Source: Plantibacter auratus (GTDB taxonomy: Bacteria > Actinomycetota > Actinomycetes > Actinomycetales > Microbacteriaceae). Taken from it: a stretch of 64,000 nucleotides of DNA. A program made the translations under genes and the position numbers. The notes below the pieces were generated by a model. That model was not told the DNA's origin and did not search any database. It saw only the letters and a program-made list of their open reading frames with translations. The stretch lies in the NCBI RefSeq assembly GCF_050587365.1, contig NZ_JBOBFV010000001.1:372001-436000 (forward strand), read 5' to 3'. Positions 35,509 through 43,480 of this stretch are shown piece by piece (position 1 is the first letter of the stretch; each line of letters begins with the position of its first letter).

Positions 35509-36168
35509 TCACGCGGACGGTGCCCGGGCCGCCCACCGTGCCAGCGTCGTGAGCAGGGCACGGTGCTCCGCCGAGGCGTAGGACCGCTCGTCGTGTCCGA
35601 GGGCGTCGACGGCGACGCGGGAGGTCCCCACCTCGCGCACCCAGACCGCAGGGAACCGCTCGCCGTCGACGTCGTGCTCGGCGACGGTGGTGCTCCGCCC
35701 GACCGGTTGCAGCCGCAGGTACTGTTCGTCGTCCACCGGGATGTCGCCGAGCGGTCCGCCTGCTGGGGACGCCAGGCCGCGGACGACGGTCGGGCCCATC
35801 GGCGGATGCCAGGACACACCGGGCAGCCAGAGCGCCCCAACCGTCGGCGCCCAGTCCGGGTAGTCGCGGAGCGAGGCGAGCGCGGCGTGCATCGCGAGCA
35901 CACCGACACCTCGACCGAGTGCCTCCGCGAAGCCGTCGATCGCGGCCGCGGGCGCTCGGCCCTGGTCCTCGGACCGCCACGGGTCGCCGGCGTTGACCAC
36001 CACGAGCTCCACGCCCTCGAGTCGCGTCATCGCACGGTCGACGTCCTCGTCGATCTCGACCGCGAAGCCGGCCGTCTCCAGGACCTCCGCGATGAGCGGG
36101 CTCGTCTGCGCGTACGGGTGCCACGGATCCGCGTACCGACCGCTCCCCGATGCGATGAGTGCTTTCAC
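35509..36168 (-). CDS. ThuA-like domain protein
   Basis: 219 aa. The class-I glutamine-amidotransferase-like fold of the ThuA family is suggested by the alternating pattern: GSGRYADPWHPYA, VVVNAGDPW, GVGVLAMHAALASLRDYPDW, VSWHPP and the late DEQYL and VWVREVGTSRVAVDALGHD segments. ThuA was named for trehalose utilisation, but the reaction of family members is unclear. A GTG start with GAGGGGG five bases upstream is preferred to the longer open frame. Upstream lies a 21-bp direct repeat. Confidence 0.8.
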   Translation of the reverse strand: MKALIASGSGRYADPWHPYAQTSPLIAEVLETAGFAVEIDEDVDRAMTRLEGVELVVVNAGDPWRSEDQGRAPAAAIDGFAEALGRGVGVLAMHAALASLRDYPDWAPTVGALWLPGVSWHPPMGPTVVRGLASPAGGPLGDIPVDDEQYLRLQPVGRSTTVAEHDVDGERFPAVWVREVGTSRVAVDALGHDERSYASAEHRALLTTLARWAARAPSA

Positions 36169-36193
36169 GGTTCCCCCTCGTCCGATCCGTCGG

Positions 36194-36279
36194 CGCCGGT
36201 CGATTGTGTCCGCGGCCGACGCATCTCCAGGGTACGGGGCCTCCCCCGACGGCGGGGTCGCCGGTCGATTGTGTCCGCG
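36194..36279. repeat. 21-bp perfect direct repeat between ThuA-like and metY genes
   Basis: Identical 21-mers with core CGGTCGATTGTGTCC lie at 36194-36214 and 36259-36279, 65 bases start to start (about six helical turns). They sit in the 212-base region between two divergent genes and could be paired binding sites for a regulator. No other function is evident in this intergenic region. Confidence 0.85.
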
Positions 36280-36380
36280 CATGTCGTCGTCACCTGCGCC
36301 CGCCCCGGTCCCGACCGTAGAGTGCCTGTCACCGACGCCGGGGCGTCGACGACGGCCGAGCTGACGGAGAGGACGAGGCG

Positions 36381-37736
36381 ATGCACGAGCGGAACCGAGG
36401 GGGCTTCAGCACCCGACAGCTGCACGCCGGTGGTGCACCCGACGCGCCGCTCCAACCCCGGGCGCTGCCGATCTACGCGAGTGCCGGGTTCGTGTTCACG
36501 GACTTCGACGAGGCGGAGCGGCGGTTCGGACCGGACCCTGGTGGATACAGCTACAGCCGAGTCGGCAATCCGACGATCGACGCCGTCGAGCGCCGTCTCG
36601 CCGCACTGGAGGGTGGTGTGGACGCGCTGCTCCTCGGCTCCGGACAGGCGGCCGTCGGCGTCGCCCTGCTCTCCCTGCTCGAGGCCGGCGACCACCTGCT
36701 CACCGCGCCGAGCCTGTACGAGGGCTCGCGCAGCCTCTTCACGGAGAACTTCGGCCGGCTGGGGATCACCACGAGCGAGGTCGCCGATCCGCTCGACGCC
36801 GACGCCTGGGCGCGTGCCATCCGACCCGAGACACGCGCGATCTTCGTCGAGTCCATTCCGAACCCCCGCAACGACCTCACGGATCTCCGTCTCGTCGCCG
36901 ACGTGGCCCATGCGCACGGGGTCCCGCTCGTCGTCGACAACACCTTCGCCACGCCCTACCTCCTGCGTCCCATCGAGCACGGCGCCGACATCGTCGTCCA
37001 TTCGGCCAGCAAGTTCCTGGCGGGCCACGGCACCGTGCTGGGCGGGGTCGTCGTCGACGGCGGCACGTTCGACTGGGCCGCTCGCGCAGACCGCTACCGA
37101 CACCTCACCTCGCCGCTCGCCGCGCTCGGCGGGCTCAGCCACGTCGAGGCGGACGGGCGTGCCGCTCTCGCCGCCTACGCACGGGCATCGGTCGCGCTGC
37201 GTCTCGGCCCGACGCCGTCGCCGTTCAACGCGTTCCTCATCGCGCAGGGCATCGAGACGCTGTCACTCCGCGTCCAACGGCAGAGCGAGAACGCCCTCGC
37301 CCTCGCGACGTGGCTGGCGGGACGGACGGAAGTGGCCTCGGTCGACTATTCAGGGCTCAGCGACAGTCCGTTCCGGGGCCTGGCGGACCGGTATCTGCCG
37401 GATGGACAGGGATCGGTGTTCTCGTTCACCCTGGACGGCGGACGGGACGCAGCGCGGACGGTCATCGACCACGTCGGCCTGTTCACGCGGATGACGAACC
37501 TCGGCGACGTCCGGTCGCTGATCCTCCACCCGGCCTCGACCACGCACGCCCAGCGTTCGGCCGAGCAGCTCGCGGCGAGCGGCATCGGCCAAGGACTCGT
37601 GCGGATCTCCGTCGGCATCGAAGACGTCGCCGACCTCATCGCGGATCTCGCCTCGGCGTTCGACGCGCTCCCGGTCCGGGAACCGTTGACGAGCACCGGC
37701 GCGAGCGTCACGTCGGACGAGGCGGTCGCCGCGTGA
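36381..37736 (+). CDS. metY: O-acetylhomoserine sulfhydrylase-like PLP enzyme
   Basis: 451 aa, Cys/Met-metabolism PLP family. FSTRQLHAGGAPDAPLQPRALPIY is the MetY-type N-terminus, YSRVGNPT (57-64) binds the cofactor phosphate, VDNTFATPYL (185-194) holds the ring Asp, and VHSASKFLAGHG (206-217) contains the PLP lysine Lys211. It should join a sulfur donor to O-acetylhomoserine, or do a related gamma-replacement. It overlaps the next gene, a flavin monooxygenase, by four bases. This suggests sulfur salvage from an organosulfur compound rather than core methionine synthesis. The ATG is preceded by GAGAGGACGAGG. Confidence 0.9.
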   Translation: MHERNRGGFSTRQLHAGGAPDAPLQPRALPIYASAGFVFTDFDEAERRFGPDPGGYSYSRVGNPTIDAVERRLAALEGGVDALLLGSGQAAVGVALLSLLEAGDHLLTAPSLYEGSRSLFTENFGRLGITTSEVADPLDADAWARAIRPETRAIFVESIPNPRNDLTDLRLVADVAHAHGVPLVVDNTFATPYLLRPIEHGADIVVHSASKFLAGHGTVLGGVVVDGGTFDWAARADRYRHLTSPLAALGGLSHVEADGRAALAAYARASVALRLGPTPSPFNAFLIAQGIETLSLRVQRQSENALALATWLAGRTEVASVDYSGLSDSPFRGLADRYLPDGQGSVFSFTLDGGRDAARTVIDHVGLFTRMTNLGDVRSLILHPASTTHAQRSAEQLAASGIGQGLVRISVGIEDVADLIADLASAFDALPVREPLTSTGASVTSDEAVAA

Positions 37737-39064
37737 GCGCCCGGCAACGCTTCGGCTGGTTCCTGTCACGTGGGTTCGGTCCGCACGGTTGGGGGCATCC
37801 GTACCTCGACTGGGACTACCGCTGGCAGGAGCCCGCGCTCTACCAGCAGGCCGTGCGCGAGCTCGAGCAGGCGGGTCTGGACCTCCTGATCATCGAGGAC
37901 GCCCTCTCGCTGGGGAATCCCGAGACGCTCGACCTCCGCATCCGCGGCGCCTACGGCGGACCGAAGCACGACCCACTGAGCCTCGCCCCGTTCCTCTTCG
38001 CGGTGACGGAGCGCATCGGCATCATCCCGACCGTGAACCCGTTGCAACTGCCGCCGTACCAGGCGGCACGGCAGTTCGCGACCCTGCAGCACCTCAGCCG
38101 CGGACGGTTCGGGGTGAACGTGGTGACCGACGTCGGCAGCAGCCGTCACTTCGGCGAGCCGGTCGTGCCGCACGACGTCGCCTACGAGCGGGCGGAGGAG
38201 TGGCTGGACGGCGTGCGCGCGCTCTGGCGGAGCTGGCGACCCGGCGCGTACGTGGGCGACACCGCCTCCGGACGCTTCGCCGACGGCCGCTACCTCGACA
38301 GCGTCGAGCATCGCGGCGCACACTACGACTTCGACGGGCCGCTCAACGCCCTCCCCTTCGACGAGGACTCCGGTGGGGAGCCCGTCATCGCGTCGCCGGG
38401 CTCCTCGCCGCGAGGGCTCGCCTTCACCGGACGACAGTCGGACGTCCAGCTCGCCCTCGCACCGCTCGACATCGCGAGCCTCCGTGCGTACCGGAGGCGG
38501 GTCCTCGACGCGTCGGCTGCCGTCGGTCGGGACACCCCTCCCGCGATCCTGTTCGTGTTCAAGCCCGTCATCGTGTCGAGCAGCGCCGAGGCCGATCGAC
38601 TCGTCGCGGCCTCGGAACAGCCGGACGATGAGACGCTGCGCTCTGTCGCACTCGCGTGGTCGAGCGACTTGGAGACGGACCTCACCGCGCTCGACCTCGA
38701 CCGACCGGTGGACCCGGCCGTCTTCGGCGACCACGTGTCGCGCGGCAGCCTCGACGCGTTGCGCGGCCAGCACGAGTCCTTCGCGGCGGCGACGCTCCGG
38801 GAGCTGCTCGTGCCCAAGGCACGTCTCGGGCGGATCACCGACGGCAGCGGTGTCGTCGGCACGGCGGCTGAGGTGGCCGACCACATCGAACGCGCCGGCA
38901 GTGAGGCGGACAACGACGGGTTCATCTTCTCCGGCGACCTCCACCCGGTGACGGTGCACCGCATGCTCGACGAACTCGTGCCGATCCTCCGACGCCGCGG
39001 GATCCTTCAGCGTCCGAAGGTCGACGCACCGCACGGACTCCGGAGCTCGTTGCAGGCCCCCTGA
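37733..39064 (+). CDS. NtaA/SnaA/DszA-type FMN-dependent monooxygenase
   Basis: 443 aa. The family hallmarks are WGHPYLDWDYRWQEP in place of the usual N-terminal FMN-site segment, ALSLGNPETLDL, RIGIIPTVNPLQLPPYQAARQFATLQHLSRGRFGVNVVT and a late GSPxGxxF-like SPGSSPRGLAF. These two-component monooxygenases use FMNH2 from a separate reductase; known substrates include nitrilotriacetate, sulfones and S-modified cysteines. The start is a GTG overlapping the metY stop (GTGA), so translation is coupled. With metY beside it, oxidative release of sulfur for homocysteine synthesis is a reasonable inference. No reductase gene is nearby. Confidence 0.88.
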   Translation: MSARQRFGWFLSRGFGPHGWGHPYLDWDYRWQEPALYQQAVRELEQAGLDLLIIEDALSLGNPETLDLRIRGAYGGPKHDPLSLAPFLFAVTERIGIIPTVNPLQLPPYQAARQFATLQHLSRGRFGVNVVTDVGSSRHFGEPVVPHDVAYERAEEWLDGVRALWRSWRPGAYVGDTASGRFADGRYLDSVEHRGAHYDFDGPLNALPFDEDSGGEPVIASPGSSPRGLAFTGRQSDVQLALAPLDIASLRAYRRRVLDASAAVGRDTPPAILFVFKPVIVSSSAEADRLVAASEQPDDETLRSVALAWSSDLETDLTALDLDRPVDPAVFGDHVSRGSLDALRGQHESFAAATLRELLVPKARLGRITDGSGVVGTAAEVADHIERAGSEADNDGFIFSGDLHPVTVHRMLDELVPILRRRGILQRPKVDAPHGLRSSLQAP

Positions 39065-39076
39065 AGGATCGCGTCG

Positions 39077-40063
39077 TCAGCGGCTCGTGTTCAGGGCTGC
39101 TCGTGGTTCGGGCAGGTCCAACTCCCCGCGGGCGACGAGCGAACGGACGGACTCGAGGACCGCCTCCGTCGAGGTGTAGGCGGGCTCGTATCCGAGCAGC
39201 GACCGTGCCTTGTCGATCGACGCGCAGTGGCTCCGCACCAGGTGCTCCCAGGTGGTGTCGGCGTGCTCCGTCGGTGTCTCGGCTCGGAACTGCTCCCAGG
39301 TCACCGACTCGAGCTCGGCCGAGCGTCCGAACCAGCCGGCGACGACGTCGGCGTAGCCACGGACGGTCACCGCGGCGGCTGACGTCACGTTGAGGTCCTC
39401 GCCGGCGACACGATCCCGGTTCGCGACGGCGAGCTCGAACCCCTGCGCGACGTCGTCGGCGTGCACGTGGTGCAGCAGCTCGGCACCGAGCCCGGGGATG
39501 CGCAGCGGTGAACCGAGTGCGAGGGTCCGCCAGACCCCGAGGTCGAGGTTGCCCAGCGGGTTGATGGGCGCCCACCCCGGTCCGACGATGTGTCCGGGAT
39601 GCAGGGAGGTCGTCACCAGTCCTCCGTCGGCGGTCTCCTGCTGGAGCAGCCGGGCGATCTGGTCCTTCTGGACGCCGTAGTCGCCGAACGGCGCCGTCCC
39701 GGAGCCCTCGACGATGGGGACGGACGCGCTGGGACCGTAGCGCCAGATCGATCCGCAGTGGAGCAGCTGACCCGTGTTGCCGCGCAGTCCCTCGACGAGC
39801 GCCGTCGCCGAGGCGACCGTGAAGCAGACCAGATCGATGACGACGTCCGGGCCGAGGTCCGCGATGCGTCGCGCGAAGACACCGTCCCGGTCCTCGGCTT
39901 CCCGATCGGCTCGGATCCGCTCGACCCGGTCCCACTCGGGCGCGTCCGTGTACGGCGAACGATCGCCGCGGCTCACACTCACGACCTCGTGGCCGGCCCG
40001 GACGAGTCGCGGGACGAGGAAGGTGCCGATGTGGCCGGTCCCGCCGATGACGACGATGCGCAT
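39077..40063 (-). CDS. NAD-dependent epimerase/dehydratase family protein
   Basis: 328 aa, extended short-chain dehydrogenase fold. IGGTGHIGTFL (the GxxGxxG cofactor loop) starts at residue 6, and the active site has YGVQK (YxxxK). A HADDVAQGFELAV segment and a C-terminal GYEPAYTSTEAVLESV are typical of sugar-nucleotide epimerase-like proteins. The substrate is unknown. The ATG at 40063 has GGAGGAG five bases upstream, better than the ATG seven codons earlier. Confidence 0.88.
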   Translation of the reverse strand: MRIVVIGGTGHIGTFLVPRLVRAGHEVVSVSRGDRSPYTDAPEWDRVERIRADREAEDRDGVFARRIADLGPDVVIDLVCFTVASATALVEGLRGNTGQLLHCGSIWRYGPSASVPIVEGSGTAPFGDYGVQKDQIARLLQQETADGGLVTTSLHPGHIVGPGWAPINPLGNLDLGVWRTLALGSPLRIPGLGAELLHHVHADDVAQGFELAVANRDRVAGEDLNVTSAAAVTVRGYADVVAGWFGRSAELESVTWEQFRAETPTEHADTTWEHLVRSHCASIDKARSLLGYEPAYTSTEAVLESVRSLVARGELDLPEPRAALNTSR

Positions 40064-40174
40064 GGTGCTCCTCCGTTCGCGCACGACGACGGCGTCGACG
40101 GGTGCGCTCCCCGGGAACGCTAATGGACCGGACCGTCCGACGCACGCCCTTGCGGGAGGCGACGGTGTGACCCG

Positions 40175-40597
40175 CTAGTCGTCGGAGGGACGTCGCCGTT
40201 GCTGTTTGGTGGCGCTCCGCTGCTGTTTCGCTGCGAGGTGGCGTCGCGCCGATCCGCGGGTCGGACGCGTGGGTCGGCGCGTCGGCGCCGGTGGCGCGAG
40301 TGCCGACCTGATGCGTGTCGCGAGCGCTTCGAGTGCGAGTTCGCGGTTCCGGAGCTGCGATCGCTCGCGGGAGACGGTCACGGTGATGGCGCCGCCGACC
40401 AGTCGAGCGCCGAGCCGCTCGAGCAGTCGATCGCGCTGCTCGTCGGTGAGGACGGCCGACTCGGCCACACTCCACGTCAATTGGACACGGCTGTCGGAGG
40501 TGTTGACGTGCTGTCCGCCCGGGCCGGACGACCGGGAGAAACGCCACTGCAGCTCGGCTGCTGGGATCGTCAGTCCGGGCGACACCTCGAGGTCCAT
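40175..40597 (-). CDS. arfB: Alternative ribosome-rescue factor ArfB/YaeJ type
   Basis: 140 aa. The release-factor GGQ motif lies in RSSGPGGQHVNTSDSRVQL (about 22-40). The C-terminal tail is basic and glutamine-rich (RRHLAAKQQRSATKQQRRR), the feature that inserts into the empty mRNA channel of stalled ribosomes. It hydrolyses peptidyl-tRNA on stalled ribosomes. It probably stands alone in its unit; the gap to the epimerase gene contains nothing I recognise. Confidence 0.92.
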   Translation of the reverse strand: MDLEVSPGLTIPAAELQWRFSRSSGPGGQHVNTSDSRVQLTWSVAESAVLTDEQRDRLLERLGARLVGGAITVTVSRERSQLRNRELALEALATRIRSALAPPAPTRRPTRPTRGSARRHLAAKQQRSATKQQRRRPSDD

Positions 40598-40663
40598 GGG
40601 GCAAGCGTCTCACGAACCCGCGGCACGGCTCGCGTCCACCGCTGGTTCCGAGCCGGTGCCTCC

Positions 40664-40669
40664 TATCCT
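40664..40669 (+). promoter_or_regulatory. -10 box of leaderless lipid-kinase promoter
   Basis: TATCCT lies seven bases before the GTG at 40677. Confidence 0.5.
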
Positions 40670-40676
40670 TGACGCT

Positions 40677-41684
40677 GTGAACGATGCACCAGCCGAACGC
40701 GGACGTCGACGCGCAGCCGTCGTCGTCAATCCCTCCAAGGTCGACATCAAGGTCCTCCGCTCGGTCGTCGCAGCCGCTGAATCGACGCACGGACTGGCAC
40801 CGTCCACCTGGCACGAGACGAGCGCCAAGGACGACGGCCGGGGTGCGTCCGCGGCCGCGATCGCCTCGGCACCCTCGGTCATCCTGGTCGCGGGAGGCGA
40901 CGGGACGCTGCGGGTCGCCGCCGAGGCGATCGCCTCCACCGGCATCCCCCTCGGGCTGGTCCCGGCCGGAACGGGGAACCTCTTCGCCCGGGCGCTCGGC
41001 CTGCCGTTGGGCGACTTCAAACGGTCGGTCGACATCGCCTGCTCAGGGCGTGACCAGGTGGTCGACGTCGGTCAGGTCAGTCTCGGGCGCAGCGACGGCA
41101 CGAACCGGGACGAGGTCTTCCTCGTCATGGCCGGCATCGGCCTCGATGCGCACATGGCCGGCCACACCAACGAACGACTGAAACGACGGATCGGCTGGCT
41201 CGCCTACTCCGATCCGATCGCGCGGAGCATCATCGGCAACCGGCAGTTCGACCTGCACTATCGACTCGACGACCGCCCGGAGGCGGCCGCCCGAGCGCAC
41301 ACGATCATCGTCGGCAACTCCGGCACGCTCACCGGTGGTGTCCTGCTGCTCCCCGAGGCCGTCGTGGACGACGGCCTGCTCGATGCCGTCATGCTGCGCC
41401 CTGGCAAGGGTCCGGGTTGGGGGAACATCGGCTACCGCCTGACGTTCAACCGGATGCTGCACCGCACGCGGTTCGGCCGGCTGGTCGGTCGATTCTCGCC
41501 GAAGGCACGCGCGATCAGCTACGCACAGGCGCGGACGATGCACCTCCGACTCGAGGAGCCGCAGGAGATCCAACTGGACGGCGACTCGCACGGTTCGGTG
41601 ATCTCGGTCTCGCTGAGGAACCTGCACCACGCCCTGATCGTCCGGGTTCCGAGCGGCCCGGCTGCGCGCCCCGGCGGGCGCTGA
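40677..41684 (+). CDS. Diacylglycerol/lipid kinase family protein
   Basis: 335 aa. VVVNPSK (15-21) opens the DAGK catalytic domain, VAGGDGTLR (71-79) binds ATP and VPAGTGNLFAR follows. The later half contains FLVMAGIGLDAHM, VGNSGTLTGGVLLLPEA and DGLLDAVMLRP. It phosphorylates diacylglycerol or another lipid such as a sphingosine-like base at the membrane. A GTG start is supported by the leaderless promoter; in-frame codons further upstream overlap the antiparallel arfB gene. Confidence 0.92.
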   Translation: MNDAPAERGRRRAAVVVNPSKVDIKVLRSVVAAAESTHGLAPSTWHETSAKDDGRGASAAAIASAPSVILVAGGDGTLRVAAEAIASTGIPLGLVPAGTGNLFARALGLPLGDFKRSVDIACSGRDQVVDVGQVSLGRSDGTNRDEVFLVMAGIGLDAHMAGHTNERLKRRIGWLAYSDPIARSIIGNRQFDLHYRLDDRPEAAARAHTIIVGNSGTLTGGVLLLPEAVVDDGLLDAVMLRPGKGPGWGNIGYRLTFNRMLHRTRFGRLVGRFSPKARAISYAQARTMHLRLEEPQEIQLDGDSHGSVISVSLRNLHHALIVRVPSGPAARPGGR

Positions 41685-41691
41685 CCACCGG

Positions 41692-42390
41692 CTACGGCGC
41701 CGCGTCGGTGGGAGCGGCCTCGTGGTCGATCGACGCCGCGAGCCGGTCGATCCGCTCGAGAGCTCGGTCGAACACGGGGACCAGTTCCCACAGGCGCGGC
41801 TCATCGGCGCGGACCTCCTCGAGGGAGCCGTGTGCGCTGCGGACGGAACCGAGATCGAAGCTGACGTTGGTCCGAGCTCCCGTGATCGCGGCGCGGAGTG
41901 CGCCAATCGCCACCGCCACGTCGGCGATCAACGCCGGGTTGCCGTGCTCGGTGAGCCAGGCGAGATCGTCGATCGCGTCGACGGCATGCTCGCCCAGGCG
42001 TGCCGAGGCCGCGGCCGCTTCGATGGACGCAGCACGGATCGCCTCGTCGCGTCCGACGCCGGCCGGTAGACGGAAGGCACTGCCGAACGCTCGCGAGGCG
42101 TGGGCGTCCTCGTCGGCCAGACGCAGCGCCAGCTCGGAGCGTGCCTCAGCGCGAGCGCGGAGTGCGGCGATCGTCGCCTCGGCCGAGTCCCGCCCGCTCG
42201 CGTCCTCGGTGGCATGCGTGGCTCGGGTGTAGCCGGCGACCATCGCGGTGAGGCCGGCGGCGATCGCCAGCATGAGTCCGGATGCGGCCCCGCCGCCGGG
42301 GTTCCCGGTCGCCGTGCCGAGCGCCTGCATCCACGTCGACACGCTCGAGTGCTCCGTCGACACCTCGTCGGTGTCCGCTGATCCCGTCAT
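41692..42390 (-). CDS. Cyclodeaminase/cyclohydrolase family protein (FTCD C-terminal type)
   Basis: 232 aa, mostly alpha-helical. The family signature ATGNPGGGAASGLMLAIAAG appears near the N-terminus, followed by helices with conserved small residues. Relatives act on formimino-tetrahydrofolate or methenyl-tetrahydrofolate. No folate gene is adjacent, so the reaction here is a family-level guess. The ATG at 42390 is preferred over the one three codons earlier because GGGAG is about ten bases before it. Confidence 0.82.
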   Translation of the reverse strand: MTGSADTDEVSTEHSSVSTWMQALGTATGNPGGGAASGLMLAIAAGLTAMVAGYTRATHATEDASGRDSAEATIAALRARAEARSELALRLADEDAHASRAFGSAFRLPAGVGRDEAIRAASIEAAAASARLGEHAVDAIDDLAWLTEHGNPALIADVAVAIGALRAAITGARTNVSFDLGSVRSAHGSLEEVRADEPRLWELVPVFDRALERIDRLAASIDHEAAPTDAAP

Positions 42391-42420
42391 GGCGACCATT
42401 CTCCCGCGTCCGCGTCCGCG

Positions 42421-43431
42421 TCAGCTCGAGGCGCGGACGATGAGTTCGGTCGGGAACTCCGCGCGGTCCCCCGGGTCCGTCCCGGGCTCCGCCTCGAGGA
42501 CGAGCTGGACCGCACGCGCGGCCATCGCGCGCATCGGCTGTCGCACGGTCGTCATCGGCGGCGGCATCAACCTGGACTGCGGGAGATCGTCGAAGCCGAC
42601 GACCCGGATGTCGTCGGGGATGCGGAGCTGGAGCTCTTCAGCGGCGCGGTAGACGCCGTAGGCCATCTCGTCGTTGCAGCTGAAGACGCCGATCGGGAGC
42701 CCGCCCTGCCTGAGCAGCTTGCGCACGGAGACGAACGCACTCTCCGAGGACCAGGGCGACGAGATCTCCTCGACCGTCGCCCCGTCGGCGTGCCGTTCGA
42801 CCGCCGCTCGGAAACCGGCCTCCCTCGCACGGCCGAACCGGTACTTCGGTCGGCCGGTGATGATGAGGAACCGACGCGTCCCCCGCCGGGCGAGATGCCG
42901 ACCCGCGTCGAAGCCGCCCTGCCAGTCGGTGGACCCGACGCTCGGCAGACTCCGCGCCGGCTCCGCACGCGGATCGAGGAGCGCGACGGGGATGTTGGCC
43001 GAGGCGAGGATGTCGAGCTGGGAGACGTTGGGACGGATGAGGCACACGACGACACCGGCAGATCCCCGCGCACGTGCCCGACTGGGCCAGTCGTCGACCA
43101 TCGACTCGCTCTCCGGCGTGAGCACCAGGTCGTAGTTCGCCGCAGCGGCCGCACGCCGCACGCTCGTCACGACCGTGTTCGCCCAGGGGTCGTCCCACTG
43201 ACTCATCGCCAGATCGAGCAGGCGTGGGACCGAGCGAGGTCGACCGCGACGTTGCGCGGCCCGGTCGTAGCCGAGGTCGTGCGCTGCAGCGAGGATGCGG
43301 TCCCGGGTGTCCGGGGACGCATGGCGCTTCCCGGCGAGCACCCGGGAGACGAGCGAGACCGAGCACCCCGACTTCGCGGCGACGTCCGCGAGCGTCACGC
43401 TGAGATCGTCCCGCTCCGGCGTCGTCGTCAT
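42421..43431 (-). CDS. LacI-family regulator (distal end of the glycan import operon)
   Basis: 336 aa. The N-terminal HTH reads LSVTLADVAAKSGCSVSLVSRVLAGKRHASPDTRDRILAAAHDLGYDR; a sugar-binding domain follows with VGFDDLPQSRLMPPPMTTVRQP at its end. It lies last in the leftward cluster after GH127, 49 bases apart. It probably responds to a sugar released by this locus. An ATG at 43431 or one six codons earlier may be used; neither has a strong ribosome site. A different LacI protein is encoded at 51546, so two signals may control the locus. Confidence 0.9.
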   Translation of the reverse strand: MTTTPERDDLSVTLADVAAKSGCSVSLVSRVLAGKRHASPDTRDRILAAAHDLGYDRAAQRRGRPRSVPRLLDLAMSQWDDPWANTVVTSVRRAAAAANYDLVLTPESESMVDDWPSRARARGSAGVVVCLIRPNVSQLDILASANIPVALLDPRAEPARSLPSVGSTDWQGGFDAGRHLARRGTRRFLIITGRPKYRFGRAREAGFRAAVERHADGATVEEISSPWSSESAFVSVRKLLRQGGLPIGVFSCNDEMAYGVYRAAEELQLRIPDDIRVVGFDDLPQSRLMPPPMTTVRQPMRAMAARAVQLVLEAEPGTDPGDRAEFPTELIVRASS

Positions 43432-43480
43432 GACTCCATCGTCCCGCATCCCGGGGTGCTGCGCGTGCCCGCCCCGGTGG

